From CAYRPN01 sp964426135 (GTDB taxonomy: Bacteria > Planctomycetota > Phycisphaerae > Phycisphaerales > Phycisphaeraceae), in the NCBI GenBank assembly GCA_964426135.1, contig CAYRPN010000108.1, positions 1 to 21,310 of the forward strand: a stretch of 21,310 bases of DNA. Reading direction: 5' to 3'. A model generated the notes under the pieces. It was not told where the DNA came from, ran no database searches, and saw nothing but the letters and a program-made list of their open reading frames with translations. Both the position numbers and the translations under genes were made by a program. This document shows positions 7,147 to 14,688 of this stretch, one piece after another. Numbering within the stretch: the stretch's first letter is position 1; each line of letters starts with the position of its first letter.

Positions 7147-7240
7147 AGTCAAATTGATAAATGCCTGTGATTCAAGAGTTTAGGCGATGATTTGGAAGGG
7201 TGGGGGTAGTTGGCCGGCCACCGGCCCCACGGAGTTCCCA

Positions 7241-8623
7241 ATGAGCATCCACCGCAACTGCGAAGGCTCGACACGCCGCGACTGTCTGAAACTCGGCCTG
7301 CATACGCTTGTCGCCGGCGGGTTGGTGGGGGCGCTGCGTGCGCAGGCGGCGGCGGTGAACCCGGGGACGCAAGGCAGCGCGGCCCTCACCCCAGCCCTCT
7401 CCCGGGGGGAGAGGGGGCCGGAGGCGGCGAAGAAAAAAGCCAAAGCCTGCATCCTCATCTGGCTTGATGGCGGGCCTTCGCATTATGAAACGTTCGACCC
7501 CAAGCCTGAAGCGCCGGCGGAGATTCGCGGATCGTTCGACACTATCCCGACGAAGATCAAGGGCGTCCGCTTCTCGCAGCACTTGAAAAAGCTGGCGGCC
7601 ATCGCGGACAAGTTCGCGGTGATCCGTTCCATCCGCCACGATCAGGGCAACCACGGCGCGGGCAATCATTACATGATGACCGGCGCTCCGCCGCGGATAC
7701 CGGTGGGCTGCGGCGCGTTCGTGAGCTTTCACCCGAGCCTCGGCTCCGTGGTGTCGAAGGAGAAGGGCGCGCCGCACGGCATCCCCGCGTATTTCTCCAT
7801 GCCTGCGATGACCCGCAGCGGCGGGCCGAACTTCCTCGGTGCCCAGTACGCACCCTTCGTCGTGGGCGGCGATCCGAACTCGACGGGCTTCCGCGTGCGC
7901 GATGTGTCGCTGCCCAGCGGCCTCAGCGAGCAGCGCTACCTCGGTCGGCGCGATGTGCGCAAGGAGATCGATCAGCTTCAGCGCATCAACGACGAGGCTG
8001 CGGGCGATCCGGTCGTGGCGATGGACAAGTTCTACCAGCAGGGCCACCAGATCATCACCTCGACGGAAGCGCAGAAGGCGTTCGACATTCACCAGGAGCC
8101 GCAGACGACGCGGGAGAAGTATGGCCGCAACGGCTTCGGCCAGCGGGCCCTCCTGGCGCGGCGACTGGTCGAGGCGGGCGTGCCGTTCATCACGCTCGAC
8201 GAAGGCGGATGGGATCATCACACGAAACTGTTCGACGCATTCGACAAGCGCATGCCCGCATTTGAAGCGACCATCGCCGCGCTGATCGAAGACTTGGCCG
8301 AGCGCGGCATGCTCGATGAAACCATCGTGACCGTGCTCGGCGAGTTTGGGCGCACGCCGCAGATCAACAAGGACGGCGGGCGCGATCACTGGAGCAACGC
8401 AATGAGCGTGCTCTTCGCCGGCGGCGGCACGCCCGGCGGACAGGTCATCGGCGCGACGGATCGGCAAGGCTACGCCGCGGTGGATCGCGTGCTGTCGCCC
8501 GAGAGCTTCGTCTCCACGATCTACACCAAGCTGGGCATCGATCCGGACAAGATGCTCTACACCCCGCAGGGCCGGCCCGCGCACCTGGTGAGCGATCCGA
8601 CGGTGATCAGTGAGTTGATGTAG
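7241..8623 (+). CDS. DUF1501 family Tat-exported protein
   Basis: This encodes 460 aa of the DUF1501 family, which is abundant in planctomycetes, has an alkaline phosphatase/sulfatase-like fold and has no assigned reaction. ATG 7241 is chosen over the in-frame frame opening at 7187 because GGAG lies 6 nt upstream and the Tat signal then starts near the N-terminus (TRRDCLKLGL, 11-20, followed by a hydrophobic stretch to an AxA site near 36-38). Mature-domain signatures include ILIWLDGGPSHYETFDP (71-87), HDQGNHGAGNHYMMTG (133-148), a later DEGGWDHH and GEFGRTPQINKDGGRDHW. Residues about 48-60 (AALTPALSRGERG) are encoded by a REP-like palindrome at 7395-7415, apparently inserted in frame between signal peptide and domain. 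It heads a same-strand cluster with the PPC protein and an oxidoreductase. Confidence 0.93.
   Translation: MSIHRNCEGSTRRDCLKLGLHTLVAGGLVGALRAQAAAVNPGTQGSAALTPALSRGERGPEAAKKKAKACILIWLDGGPSHYETFDPKPEAPAEIRGSFDTIPTKIKGVRFSQHLKKLAAIADKFAVIRSIRHDQGNHGAGNHYMMTGAPPRIPVGCGAFVSFHPSLGSVVSKEKGAPHGIPAYFSMPAMTRSGGPNFLGAQYAPFVVGGDPNSTGFRVRDVSLPSGLSEQRYLGRRDVRKEIDQLQRINDEAAGDPVVAMDKFYQQGHQIITSTEAQKAFDIHQEPQTTREKYGRNGFGQRALLARRLVEAGVPFITLDEGGWDHHTKLFDAFDKRMPAFEATIAALIEDLAERGMLDETIVTVLGEFGRTPQINKDGGRDHWSNAMSVLFAGGGTPGGQVIGATDRQGYAAVDRVLSPESFVSTIYTKLGIDPDKMLYTPQGRPAHLVSDPTVISELM
7395..7415 (+). repeat. REP-like palindrome inside the DUF1501 coding sequence
   Basis: CCCTCTCCC (7395-7403) pairs with GGGAGAGGG (7407-7415) across GGG. 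The surrounding stretch of about 7380-7420 encodes LTPALSRGER, a peptide recognisable as translation of a widespread intergenic palindrome. It lies in the linker between the Tat signal and the conserved domain and keeps the reading frame. Confidence 0.6.
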
Positions 8624-8672
8624 GAAGAAGGGGAGGAGGTAGAGAAGGTAGAGGAGGTAAAGAATACAGAGA
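8624..8672 (+). repeat. Purine-rich imperfect GGAGGTA/GAAGGTA repeat
   Basis: Directly after the DUF1501 stop there is an almost pure purine run with GGAGGTA, GAAGGTA and GGAGGTA in succession (about 8634-8658). GGAGG sequences here are 21 nt or more from the nearest candidate start of the next gene, so they are poor ribosome binding sites for it. It is probably a simple-sequence tract. Confidence 0.4.
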
Positions 8673-8736
8673 CGGTTTCGTGCTTGGATGGTTCACTTCT
8701 TTGAGTTTGGATTCACGTCTCATTTCGCGTCAAAAA

Positions 8737-10353
8737 ATGTTTCATCGACTCCGCCAACTCGTGCGATCCATTGCAGCGCATTTCGGGGCCGCGCTCGGTC
8801 TGATGCTGTTCGCGTCGCCCGCCCTCGCCGCGCCGCCCAAGGTGGACTGGCTGTTTCCCGCAGGTGCCGGTCGCGGCTCGCAGGTGACGGTGAATCTCAG
8901 CGACGCCGCCGGCCCGGTGCGGGTGTGGATCGATCAGTCGCAGGGCGTCACCGCGGAGCCGGCGAAGGAGAACGGCAAACTCGCGATCAAGGTCGCGGCG
9001 GATGCGGAGCCGGGCGTGCGCTGGCTGCGGGTTTACAACGGCGAAGGCGCATCGGTGCTGCGGCCGTTCATCATTGGCACGCTGGCGGAGATTGAGGAGA
9101 AGGAGCCGAACAATGCGGAGGCGCAGGCCGTCGCGTGTCCCGTCGTCGTCAACGGCCGGCTGGAAAAGAGCGGCGACGTGGACGCATTCCGCGTGAGCCT
9201 GAAGCGCGGGCAGACGCTCGTGGCGTCGATGCTGGCGAATGAAACGCTTGGCTCGCCGATGGATGGCGTGCTTCAGGTGTGCGACGCGGCGGGCTTCGTG
9301 CTGGCGCAGAATGATGAGACGCATGGCCTCGATCCGCAGATCGTTTTCACCGTGCCTCGCGATGGCGATTTCATCGTGCGCTGCTTCGCGTTTCCGGCTA
9401 CGCCGGACAGTTCCATCAACTTCGCCGGCAAGATCGATTTCGTCTACCGCCTGACGCTGACGACGGGCGGATTCGTCGATCACGCGATGCCGCTGGCGAT
9501 CAAGGCGGGGCAGTCGAATGAGGTGACGCTCGTGGGTTGGAACGTGCCGAGGGAAGCGTCGCGACTGACCGTGACGCCGGAGGCGGGCCGCGATCAGGTC
9601 ACGCTGTCGCATGCTGGCCTGGCGAACACGTTGCGGCTGCCAGTGGTGAACAGCGCCGTGCATGTCGCAGCCCAGGCGCCGGCGACGATTGCGTTACCCG
9701 CCGTCATCACGGGGCATTTGCAGCAGCCCGGCGGCGAGAATCGCTTTCGCTTCGCGGCTCGCAAGGGCGAGAACAGTCGGCTGCGCGTGGAGTCGCAATC
9801 GCTGGGGTTCCCGCTGGATGCGGTCCTTCGCGTGACCGATGCGGCGGGAAAGCAACTGGTCGAGAGCGATGACGGCGAAAAGGGGCGGCGCGATCCATCG
9901 ATCGCCTTCAAGCCCGCGGCGGACGGCGAGTTCGTCGTGAGCGTTCGCGATCTGCACGGTCGCGGCGGATTTCGCTTCGTCTATCGCCTGACAATGGAGT
10001 TGGCATTGCCGGACTTCGCGCTGACGATGGAAAAGGACAGCGTCGTCGCGGCATCAGGCAAAGCGGAGGTGATCGTGGCGATCGATCGGCAGAATGGATT
10101 CGCGGATGACATCACGTTGCGCATCGAGGGTTTGCCGGCTGAGGCGACAGCGCAACCGGCCACGTCGAAGATGAAAGACGCCGGCGAGAAGAGCGTGAAG
10201 TTCAACATCGCGGCAGCGAACGGTCCCGCTTGGTCGGGGCCGATCCGCATCGTGGCGGAGTCGGGCGCGTTGCGGCGGGCGGCGACGTTTGCGGCTGTGG
10301 CCGGTGCGAGTCACGAGGCGCTCTGGTTGACGCTGCCGGCTGGCGCCAAGTGA
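8737..10353 (+). CDS. Secreted protein with two pre-peptidase C-terminal (PPC) domains
   Basis: The product is a 538-aa exported beta-rich protein. The start at 8737 gives a good Sec signal peptide (MFHRLRQLVR, hydrophobic core, SPALAA cleavage near 31); a GTG at 8680 in frame would bury it behind 19 residues. Neither start has a close Shine-Dalgarno. After an N-terminal beta domain (about 33-115), PPC domain 1 spans about 120-242 (EKEPNNAEAQ, GDVDAFRVSLKRGQTL, DGDFIVRC) and PPC domain 2 about 318-420 (GENRFRFAARKGENSRLRVES, DGEFVVSVRD). The C-terminal 110 residues look Ig-like. PPC domains act as carbohydrate- or protein-binding accessory modules; no catalytic motif is visible. It lies 113 bp after the DUF1501 gene, a common pairing in planctomycetes, so the two probably act together at the cell surface. 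Confidence 0.88.
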   Translation: MFHRLRQLVRSIAAHFGAALGLMLFASPALAAPPKVDWLFPAGAGRGSQVTVNLSDAAGPVRVWIDQSQGVTAEPAKENGKLAIKVAADAEPGVRWLRVYNGEGASVLRPFIIGTLAEIEEKEPNNAEAQAVACPVVVNGRLEKSGDVDAFRVSLKRGQTLVASMLANETLGSPMDGVLQVCDAAGFVLAQNDETHGLDPQIVFTVPRDGDFIVRCFAFPATPDSSINFAGKIDFVYRLTLTTGGFVDHAMPLAIKAGQSNEVTLVGWNVPREASRLTVTPEAGRDQVTLSHAGLANTLRLPVVNSAVHVAAQAPATIALPAVITGHLQQPGGENRFRFAARKGENSRLRVESQSLGFPLDAVLRVTDAAGKQLVESDDGEKGRRDPSIAFKPAADGEFVVSVRDLHGRGGFRFVYRLTMELALPDFALTMEKDSVVAASGKAEVIVAIDRQNGFADDITLRIEGLPAEATAQPATSKMKDAGEKSVKFNIAAANGPAWSGPIRIVAESGALRRAATFAAVAGASHEALWLTLPAGAK

Positions 10354-10438
10354 GTCGGCGCGGCGTCGATCCGCAGGACAAGTAGAATCCGATTGGTTGT
10401 CAGCGTCTGTTTCGCAGGCACTTTCCCAGGAGTTCGTC

Positions 10439-11776
10439 ATGGCTCATGTGTTCACGCGTCGTCGGTTCCTTCAGACCACCAGCGCCGCGGCGGCGATGGC
10501 GGCGATCAATCCGGCGGTGTTCAGCAAGTCGCCCAATGAGAAACTGAACATCGCGTGTGTCGGCGTGGGCGGCCGCGGCGCGGGCGATCTGGATGATGTG
10601 CTGAGCCAGAACATCGTGGCGATCTGCGACATCGATGATCGCAACCTCGACCACGCCGCCGGCAAGGTGCCGGGCGCGCGGAAGTTCAACGACTACCGCG
10701 AAATGCTCGACAAGATGCACAAGCAGATGGACGCGATTGTCGTGGCGACGCCGGACCACATGCACGCGATGATCGCATCGGCGGCCATGCAGTTGGGCAA
10801 GCATGCGTACGTGGAGAAGCCTCTGGCGCACAGCGTGTTCGAGTGCCGGGCGCTGGCGAAACTGGCGGAGAAGCACAAACTCGCCACGCAGATGGGCACG
10901 CAGATTCACGCGGAAGACAACTACCGCCGCGTGGTGGAACTGGTGCAGGGCGGCGCGATCGGCGGCGTGACCGAGGTGCACGTGTGGGTTGGCAAGAGCT
11001 GGTCGAACGGCCGGCATCCGGAAAAGAACAGGACGACGGCGCCGCCGAAGAATCTGCACTGGGATCTGTGGCATGGCGGCGCGCCGTACCGCGACTACGC
11101 CCCCAATGTGTACCACCCCGCGAACTGGCGGCGGTTCTGGGATTACGGCACCGGCACGCTGGGCGACATGGCGTGCCACTATTCCGATGTGGCGTTCTGG
11201 GCGCTGAACCTGAAGTGGCCGACGTCGGTGGTCTCCGACTCGCCCGACGCGCTGCATCCCGACGGCACCGCCGACCACCTGCGCGTGGAGATGGAATTCC
11301 CGGCCCGCGAGAAAATGCCGGCCTGCAAGTATTTCTGGTACGACTCGGCGCGCCGGCCCAAACTGCTGGAAGAGGGCAAACTGATCGTCAACGGCAAGCC
11401 GCAGAAGTGGGGCGCCGGCGTGCTCTTCGTCGGCGACAAGGGCATGCTGCTGTGCGACTACGGCCAGCGCCATCTGCTGCCGCAGGAGAGCTTCAAAGAT
11501 TTCAAGGCGCCGCAGCCGACCATCGCGAAGTCGATCGGCCATCACAACGAGTGGATCAAGGCGTGCAAGGACGGCTCGCCGACGACCTGCAACTTCGCCT
11601 ACTCCGGGGCGCTGTCGGAGGCGGTGCTGCTGGGCAATGTCGCCTTCCGCGTGGGCAAGAAGATCGAGTGGGACGGCGCGGCGATGAAAGCGACCAACGC
11701 ACCGGAAGCGGACAAGTACATCCGCGAGGAATACCGCAAGGGCTGGGCGCTGTCGGGCATCGAAGGGCTGGTCTGA
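10439..11776 (+). CDS. Gfo/Idh/MocA family oxidoreductase with Tat signal (copy 1)
   Basis: This is a 445-aa NAD(P)-dependent oxidoreductase of the Gfo/Idh/MocA family, whose members act on sugars, inositols and related polyols. ATG 10439 is supported by AGGAG 6 nt upstream and places the twin-arginine motif TRRRFLQ at residues 6-12, followed by a hydrophobic Ala-rich segment. The Rossmann domain has IACVGVGGRGAGD (38-50), an acidic ICDID turn (62-66), ATPDHMH (103-109) and the catalytic-Lys motif EKPLA (126-130, Lys127). The C-terminal domain includes GDMACHYSDVAFWAL and WDLWHGGAPYRDY. A Tat signal fits export of the folded enzyme with bound cofactor, as in glucose-fructose oxidoreductase. 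It is 85 bp after the PPC gene. It is clearly paralogous to the gene at 16948-18306 (shared QMGTQIHA, YRRVVEL, GKH and EKPL blocks). The substrate is unknown. Confidence 0.94.
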   Translation: MAHVFTRRRFLQTTSAAAAMAAINPAVFSKSPNEKLNIACVGVGGRGAGDLDDVLSQNIVAICDIDDRNLDHAAGKVPGARKFNDYREMLDKMHKQMDAIVVATPDHMHAMIASAAMQLGKHAYVEKPLAHSVFECRALAKLAEKHKLATQMGTQIHAEDNYRRVVELVQGGAIGGVTEVHVWVGKSWSNGRHPEKNRTTAPPKNLHWDLWHGGAPYRDYAPNVYHPANWRRFWDYGTGTLGDMACHYSDVAFWALNLKWPTSVVSDSPDALHPDGTADHLRVEMEFPAREKMPACKYFWYDSARRPKLLEEGKLIVNGKPQKWGAGVLFVGDKGMLLCDYGQRHLLPQESFKDFKAPQPTIAKSIGHHNEWIKACKDGSPTTCNFAYSGALSEAVLLGNVAFRVGKKIEWDGAAMKATNAPEADKYIREEYRKGWALSGIEGLV

Positions 11777-11801
11777 TTTCGCAGGAGCGCCCGCACACGC
11801 C

Positions 11802-12371
11802 ATGGCCACGAAACCCACGATCTATCGCGCCAGTGTCGAGCTTTCGGATGTCGACCGCGGCGTTTACGAGACGCTGCAGATGAGCCTGGCCCGCGCGGAC
11901 TCGGAAACCGCGGAACGGCTGGTCGTTCGCCTGCTGGCGTATTGCCTCTGTTACGAGGAAGGCATTCGTTTCACCGGCGGCGTCAGTAGCGGGGATGAGC
12001 CGGATGTGTGGGTCACGGAACTTCAGCCGGGCATGGGCGAGCGCGTGAAACGGTGGATCGAAGTGGGGCTGCCCGAGGCGAAGCGGCTGCTTAAAGCCGC
12101 GCGGCACTGCGGGCGGGTGATTCTCTTTGCGTATGGCCGAAAGCGGGCGAAATGGGAGAGCGATCACCTCGATGAATTGAAGGAGCGCGACAACATCACC
12201 GTGCTGGCGGTCGATCTGGATGCGATGGCGGGGCTGATCGATTCGCTGGATCGGCAGATCGCGTGGACGGTGACGGTGAGCGGCGGGACGATCTACATCA
12301 CCGCGGGCGACAAGCACGTGGAGTTCACGCTGCCATGCGTGGTGGGGCCGCCGCTGGTGACGGAGCGGTGA
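11802..12371 (+). CDS. yaeQ: YaeQ family protein
   Basis: The product (189 aa) matches the YaeQ family in length and order of motifs: MATKPTIYRASVELSDVDR (1-19), SETAERLVVRLLAYCL (34-49), FTGGVSSGDEPDVW (57-70), RWIEVGLPEAKRLLKAA (84-100) and a C-terminal GGTIYI strand. YaeQ proteins have a compact fold related to PD-(D/E)XK nucleases; the acidic DEPD and WIE residues and Lys94/Lys98 sit where that fold has its active-site-like cluster, but no reaction is established. A Shine-Dalgarno-like AGGAG lies 14 nt before the ATG, longer than usual; no other start fits the family better. It is 25 bp after the oxidoreductase, so co-transcription is likely, although a functional link with the exported proteins upstream is not obvious. 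No signal peptide, so it is cytoplasmic. Confidence 0.9.
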   Translation: MATKPTIYRASVELSDVDRGVYETLQMSLARADSETAERLVVRLLAYCLCYEEGIRFTGGVSSGDEPDVWVTELQPGMGERVKRWIEVGLPEAKRLLKAARHCGRVILFAYGRKRAKWESDHLDELKERDNITVLAVDLDAMAGLIDSLDRQIAWTVTVSGGTIYITAGDKHVEFTLPCVVGPPLVTER

Positions 12372-12523
12372 GGCGCGCGGAGGCGATCAACTTCTGCCGC
12401 GTCGGCGATTGTCGTTGCCCCTGGGGCGAGCCAGGCCAGGTCGCTGACTGGCTGTCGCCGAACATGATTCGTGCTGGTTGCGGGCGGTGTTCGGGAGGTG
12501 CGATCCACGCTTGATTTCAAGGG

Positions 12524-14191
12524 TTATTTTGAGTTCTGCTGATCCGGTCGATATTCGATGCCTGCCGTCGGAATGACGACGGGCAACTCGCTGGCGCCTG
12601 GGGGCAGTTCGCCCAGGTATTGCCAGAAGAAGAGCTTGCTGTGCCGCCGGCTGTCGCCCCAGGTGATGGCCAGATCGAAGGTGTCCAGAAGCTTGAACTG
12701 ATCAGGCGAGGCGCGAACCGCGCGATCCGCCAGCAGCATGTCGTGCGGGCGATCGTCCACGTCGGGCAGGCTCGACGTCGCTGTGATGACGTAGCGGATG
12801 CGACCCTTCTTGATGACGTCGATGACGCCGGCATCGTCGTGAACGAGCGGCCTGGGTTCCACGTGGGCGTAGTCAGACACCCGAATGGCCAGCGTGCGGT
12901 CGCTGCGGATCATCATGCGTTCGTGCTGGCGCGGCTTGCTGCGATAGCGGAAGACGAGGTCCTGATCGACCCAGCTCGCCATGAGCACATTGCCGGGCTG
13001 ATCGGTCTGAGCGAGCCGCGTGGCGAGCGCTTCGTTTCCGACGACGCCTGCTGGGATCTGGGCGACAGCGAAAGCATTGGTCGCAATGGCCGCCACGAGC
13101 GCGACGGGCGCGAGCGTGCGCCAGACTGGGCCGACGCGCTTGATCGCGACCAGCGCCATGACCAGTCCCGCCAGGCCAGGCAGGGCGAAGGTGAAGTAGC
13201 GTTGCTCGAGCCTGCCAAGACTGACCTGGAAGCAGTAGTAGCCAAGAAACCATCCCATCCAGAGCAGCGCGATCGGCCTGGTCTCGCGCTCGATCGCCAA
13301 CAGGATGCCGCCAACGATCGCGAGTACGACGGTGACCCAGCCGACCATGTCGGGGATCAGGTTCAGGTAAAAAGTAAGGTTCTCGGGGGAGAACACGTCG
13401 GCTCGATTCTCACCTGGTCCGAGCACTTCGTGGGCGGCGAACTGTCCGACGTACTTGACCCATGCGAAGTTGATCGCCAGGTAAACCACGCCCAGCGCGA
13501 TCAAGCCGGGGGAGAAGAGCCTGCGGAAGTCTTTGCGAAAGAGCAGGAACAAAGCCCAGGTGGGCATCAGGCCCGTGGTGGTCACGCGGCAGAAGAAGGC
13601 GAACTGCGCCAGCGCGAATGCCGCGATGCACCACGCCCAGCGTCCGCCTTGCGCCCAGCGAACGAAGCAGTACGTCCCTGCGAGAAACGCAGTGAGTGCG
13701 GGAATCTCCGACATGGTGCTGCGCGCCCAGCGTGCCGTCTCGGGCATGGACAGGAACAGCAGCGACCCGAGCATGGCCGCGATCCCGCTGGCGCCCAACC
13801 GCCGGCCGATGGCGAAGATCAGGCACGCCGCCAGTCCGTAGCAGCCGGCGACGAACAGGCGCGCCGATTCATAACTGGGCCCCGTCACGACGAACCACAG
13901 CGCCATGGCGCCGGGATAGCCGGGGGGATGAAAGGGCAGGCTGAACTCGGGGTACTGGGCGTAATTCTGCTTGGCGAACTCGTAGGGCGCCAGCCACTGA
14001 TCCGACTTGATCCAGTCGTGAATCATGGCGGCGGCGTTGGCGTAGCGCGAATCATCGGGCCACATCGGGCCGCTGCCGCCGAGGTTGTGCAGTGCGATGA
14101 AGAGCGCAGCGACGAGAAGAACCAAAGGCCAGAGGCGATTCAGAGCGTTGACCGCCGACGCCGACGTGGTCGGTGAGGCGGGCAGTGACAT
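12524..14191 (-). CDS. GT39/ArnT-like membrane glycosyltransferase
   Basis: This encodes 555 aa with a polytopic membrane half and a soluble C-terminal part, as in dolichyl/undecaprenyl-phosphate-sugar dependent glycosyltransferases (GT39/GT83, PMT-2 type). The start at 14191 has GAGGA 4 nt upstream; an in-frame TTG at 14254 would add 21 polar residues and is less likely. After the first membrane segment (about 20-36) comes PMWPDDSRYANAAAMI (42-57), with the acidic pair Asp46-Asp47 at the position of the catalytic acid in the first extracytoplasmic loop. FHPPGYPGAMALWF (87-100) is another family-like block. About ten more hydrophobic segments follow to near residue 400. The soluble tail (RIRYVITATSSLPDVDDRP and following) is extracytoplasmic by analogy. 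It is divergent from the GT2 gene at 14689, which could make its lipid-linked sugar donor. The acceptor is unknown. Confidence 0.85.
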   Translation of the reverse strand: MSLPASPTTSASAVNALNRLWPLVLLVAALFIALHNLGGSGPMWPDDSRYANAAAMIHDWIKSDQWLAPYEFAKQNYAQYPEFSLPFHPPGYPGAMALWFVVTGPSYESARLFVAGCYGLAACLIFAIGRRLGASGIAAMLGSLLFLSMPETARWARSTMSEIPALTAFLAGTYCFVRWAQGGRWAWCIAAFALAQFAFFCRVTTTGLMPTWALFLLFRKDFRRLFSPGLIALGVVYLAINFAWVKYVGQFAAHEVLGPGENRADVFSPENLTFYLNLIPDMVGWVTVVLAIVGGILLAIERETRPIALLWMGWFLGYYCFQVSLGRLEQRYFTFALPGLAGLVMALVAIKRVGPVWRTLAPVALVAAIATNAFAVAQIPAGVVGNEALATRLAQTDQPGNVLMASWVDQDLVFRYRSKPRQHERMMIRSDRTLAIRVSDYAHVEPRPLVHDDAGVIDVIKKGRIRYVITATSSLPDVDDRPHDMLLADRAVRASPDQFKLLDTFDLAITWGDSRRHSKLFFWQYLGELPPGASELPVVIPTAGIEYRPDQQNSK

Positions 14192-14688
14192 GGTTTCCTC
14201 GATGGCCAACGGTTCAACACTCGCCACGTTCTGATTTCCTTGTCCGCAGCGCAAGCCGCCGACACCTTGGATCGTTTCACGACAACCTGGCCGACAGCCA
14301 CGGCTTCACCTGCCGATGCTGGCGTACGAACCATACGTATTGCCTCGATATGGGATCGGTAAACCGTGCGGGGCAGTTCACCGTGTCCGGCTGCCTTCAG
14401 GCGACTTTCCGCGACGTTCGATCGAGCGAGACCGCCGAGTTATCGAGTCAGTTCCTCGCCCCTGCGGCGTCATGCGTAACGGCCACCGTCGGCACATTAT
14501 CGGCCACGAGCATGCGGTGAGCGGGAACCTGACGAGTCAGGCCCGCGTCAATCGGCAGGGCAACACCATTCATCTCATTATGCTGCACGAGGTCACGAAC
14601 CGATCAATAAGCAGGCCGGTATGACTTCGCAGGAGGCGGCATCGGCCGTGTTCGGATCGGTCCACCTTCCAAGGTTTGCAAGGATTTG
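14192..14688. other. Divergent intergenic region between the GT39-like and GT2 genes
   Basis: About 500 bp must hold promoters for both glycosyltransferase genes. Open frames here (for example 14316-14624 plus) have Arg-rich compositions, no ribosome binding site and no recognisable motif, so I do not call genes. One strong stem-loop lies at 14521-14546. TACGTATT near 14334-14341 and GATATG near 14348 are AT-rich spots, but no paired -35/-10 boxes were convincing. Confidence 0.6.
14521..14546. other. Ten-base-pair stem-loop upstream of the GT2 gene
   Basis: GCGGG (14521-14525) and CCTGA (14528-14532), separated by an AA bulge, pair with TCAGG (14537-14541) and CCCGC (14542-14546), closing a CGAG tetraloop. 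No T-tract follows on either strand. It lies 143 nt before the GT2 start and could be a leader structure or a dispersed palindrome. Confidence 0.4.

Larger units (their letters stand above)
6342..7240. other. Gene-free repeat-rich interval between pyk and the DUF1501 cluster
   Basis: No reading frame here looks like a real gene. It holds a tandem GCCGATGAT just after pyk (near 6354-6375), two mutually inverted palindromes (6441-6459, 6573-6591) with a small stem-loop between them (6543-6549 with 6561-6567), a nested inverted-repeat element (6680-6886), and three local hairpins before the DUF1501 gene (6996-7146). Any promoter for the DUF1501 cluster should lie in the last part, but I could not identify boxes with confidence. 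Confidence 0.7.

Noticed and set aside
6620..7183. Small open frames of 60-80 codons within the repeat-rich interval
   Set aside because: They run across palindromes, lack ribosome binding sites and show no recognisable protein features.
14521..14546. Hammerhead-type ribozyme core suggested by CTGACGAG
   Set aside because: CTGACGAG is present but the required GAAA strand and the three-stem junction are missing; the bases are used up in a simple hairpin.
14316..14624. Possible 102-aa gene in the divergent intergenic region
   Set aside because: No ribosome binding site, Arg/His-rich composition, no motif, and the frame covers the region where promoters of both flanking genes must lie.
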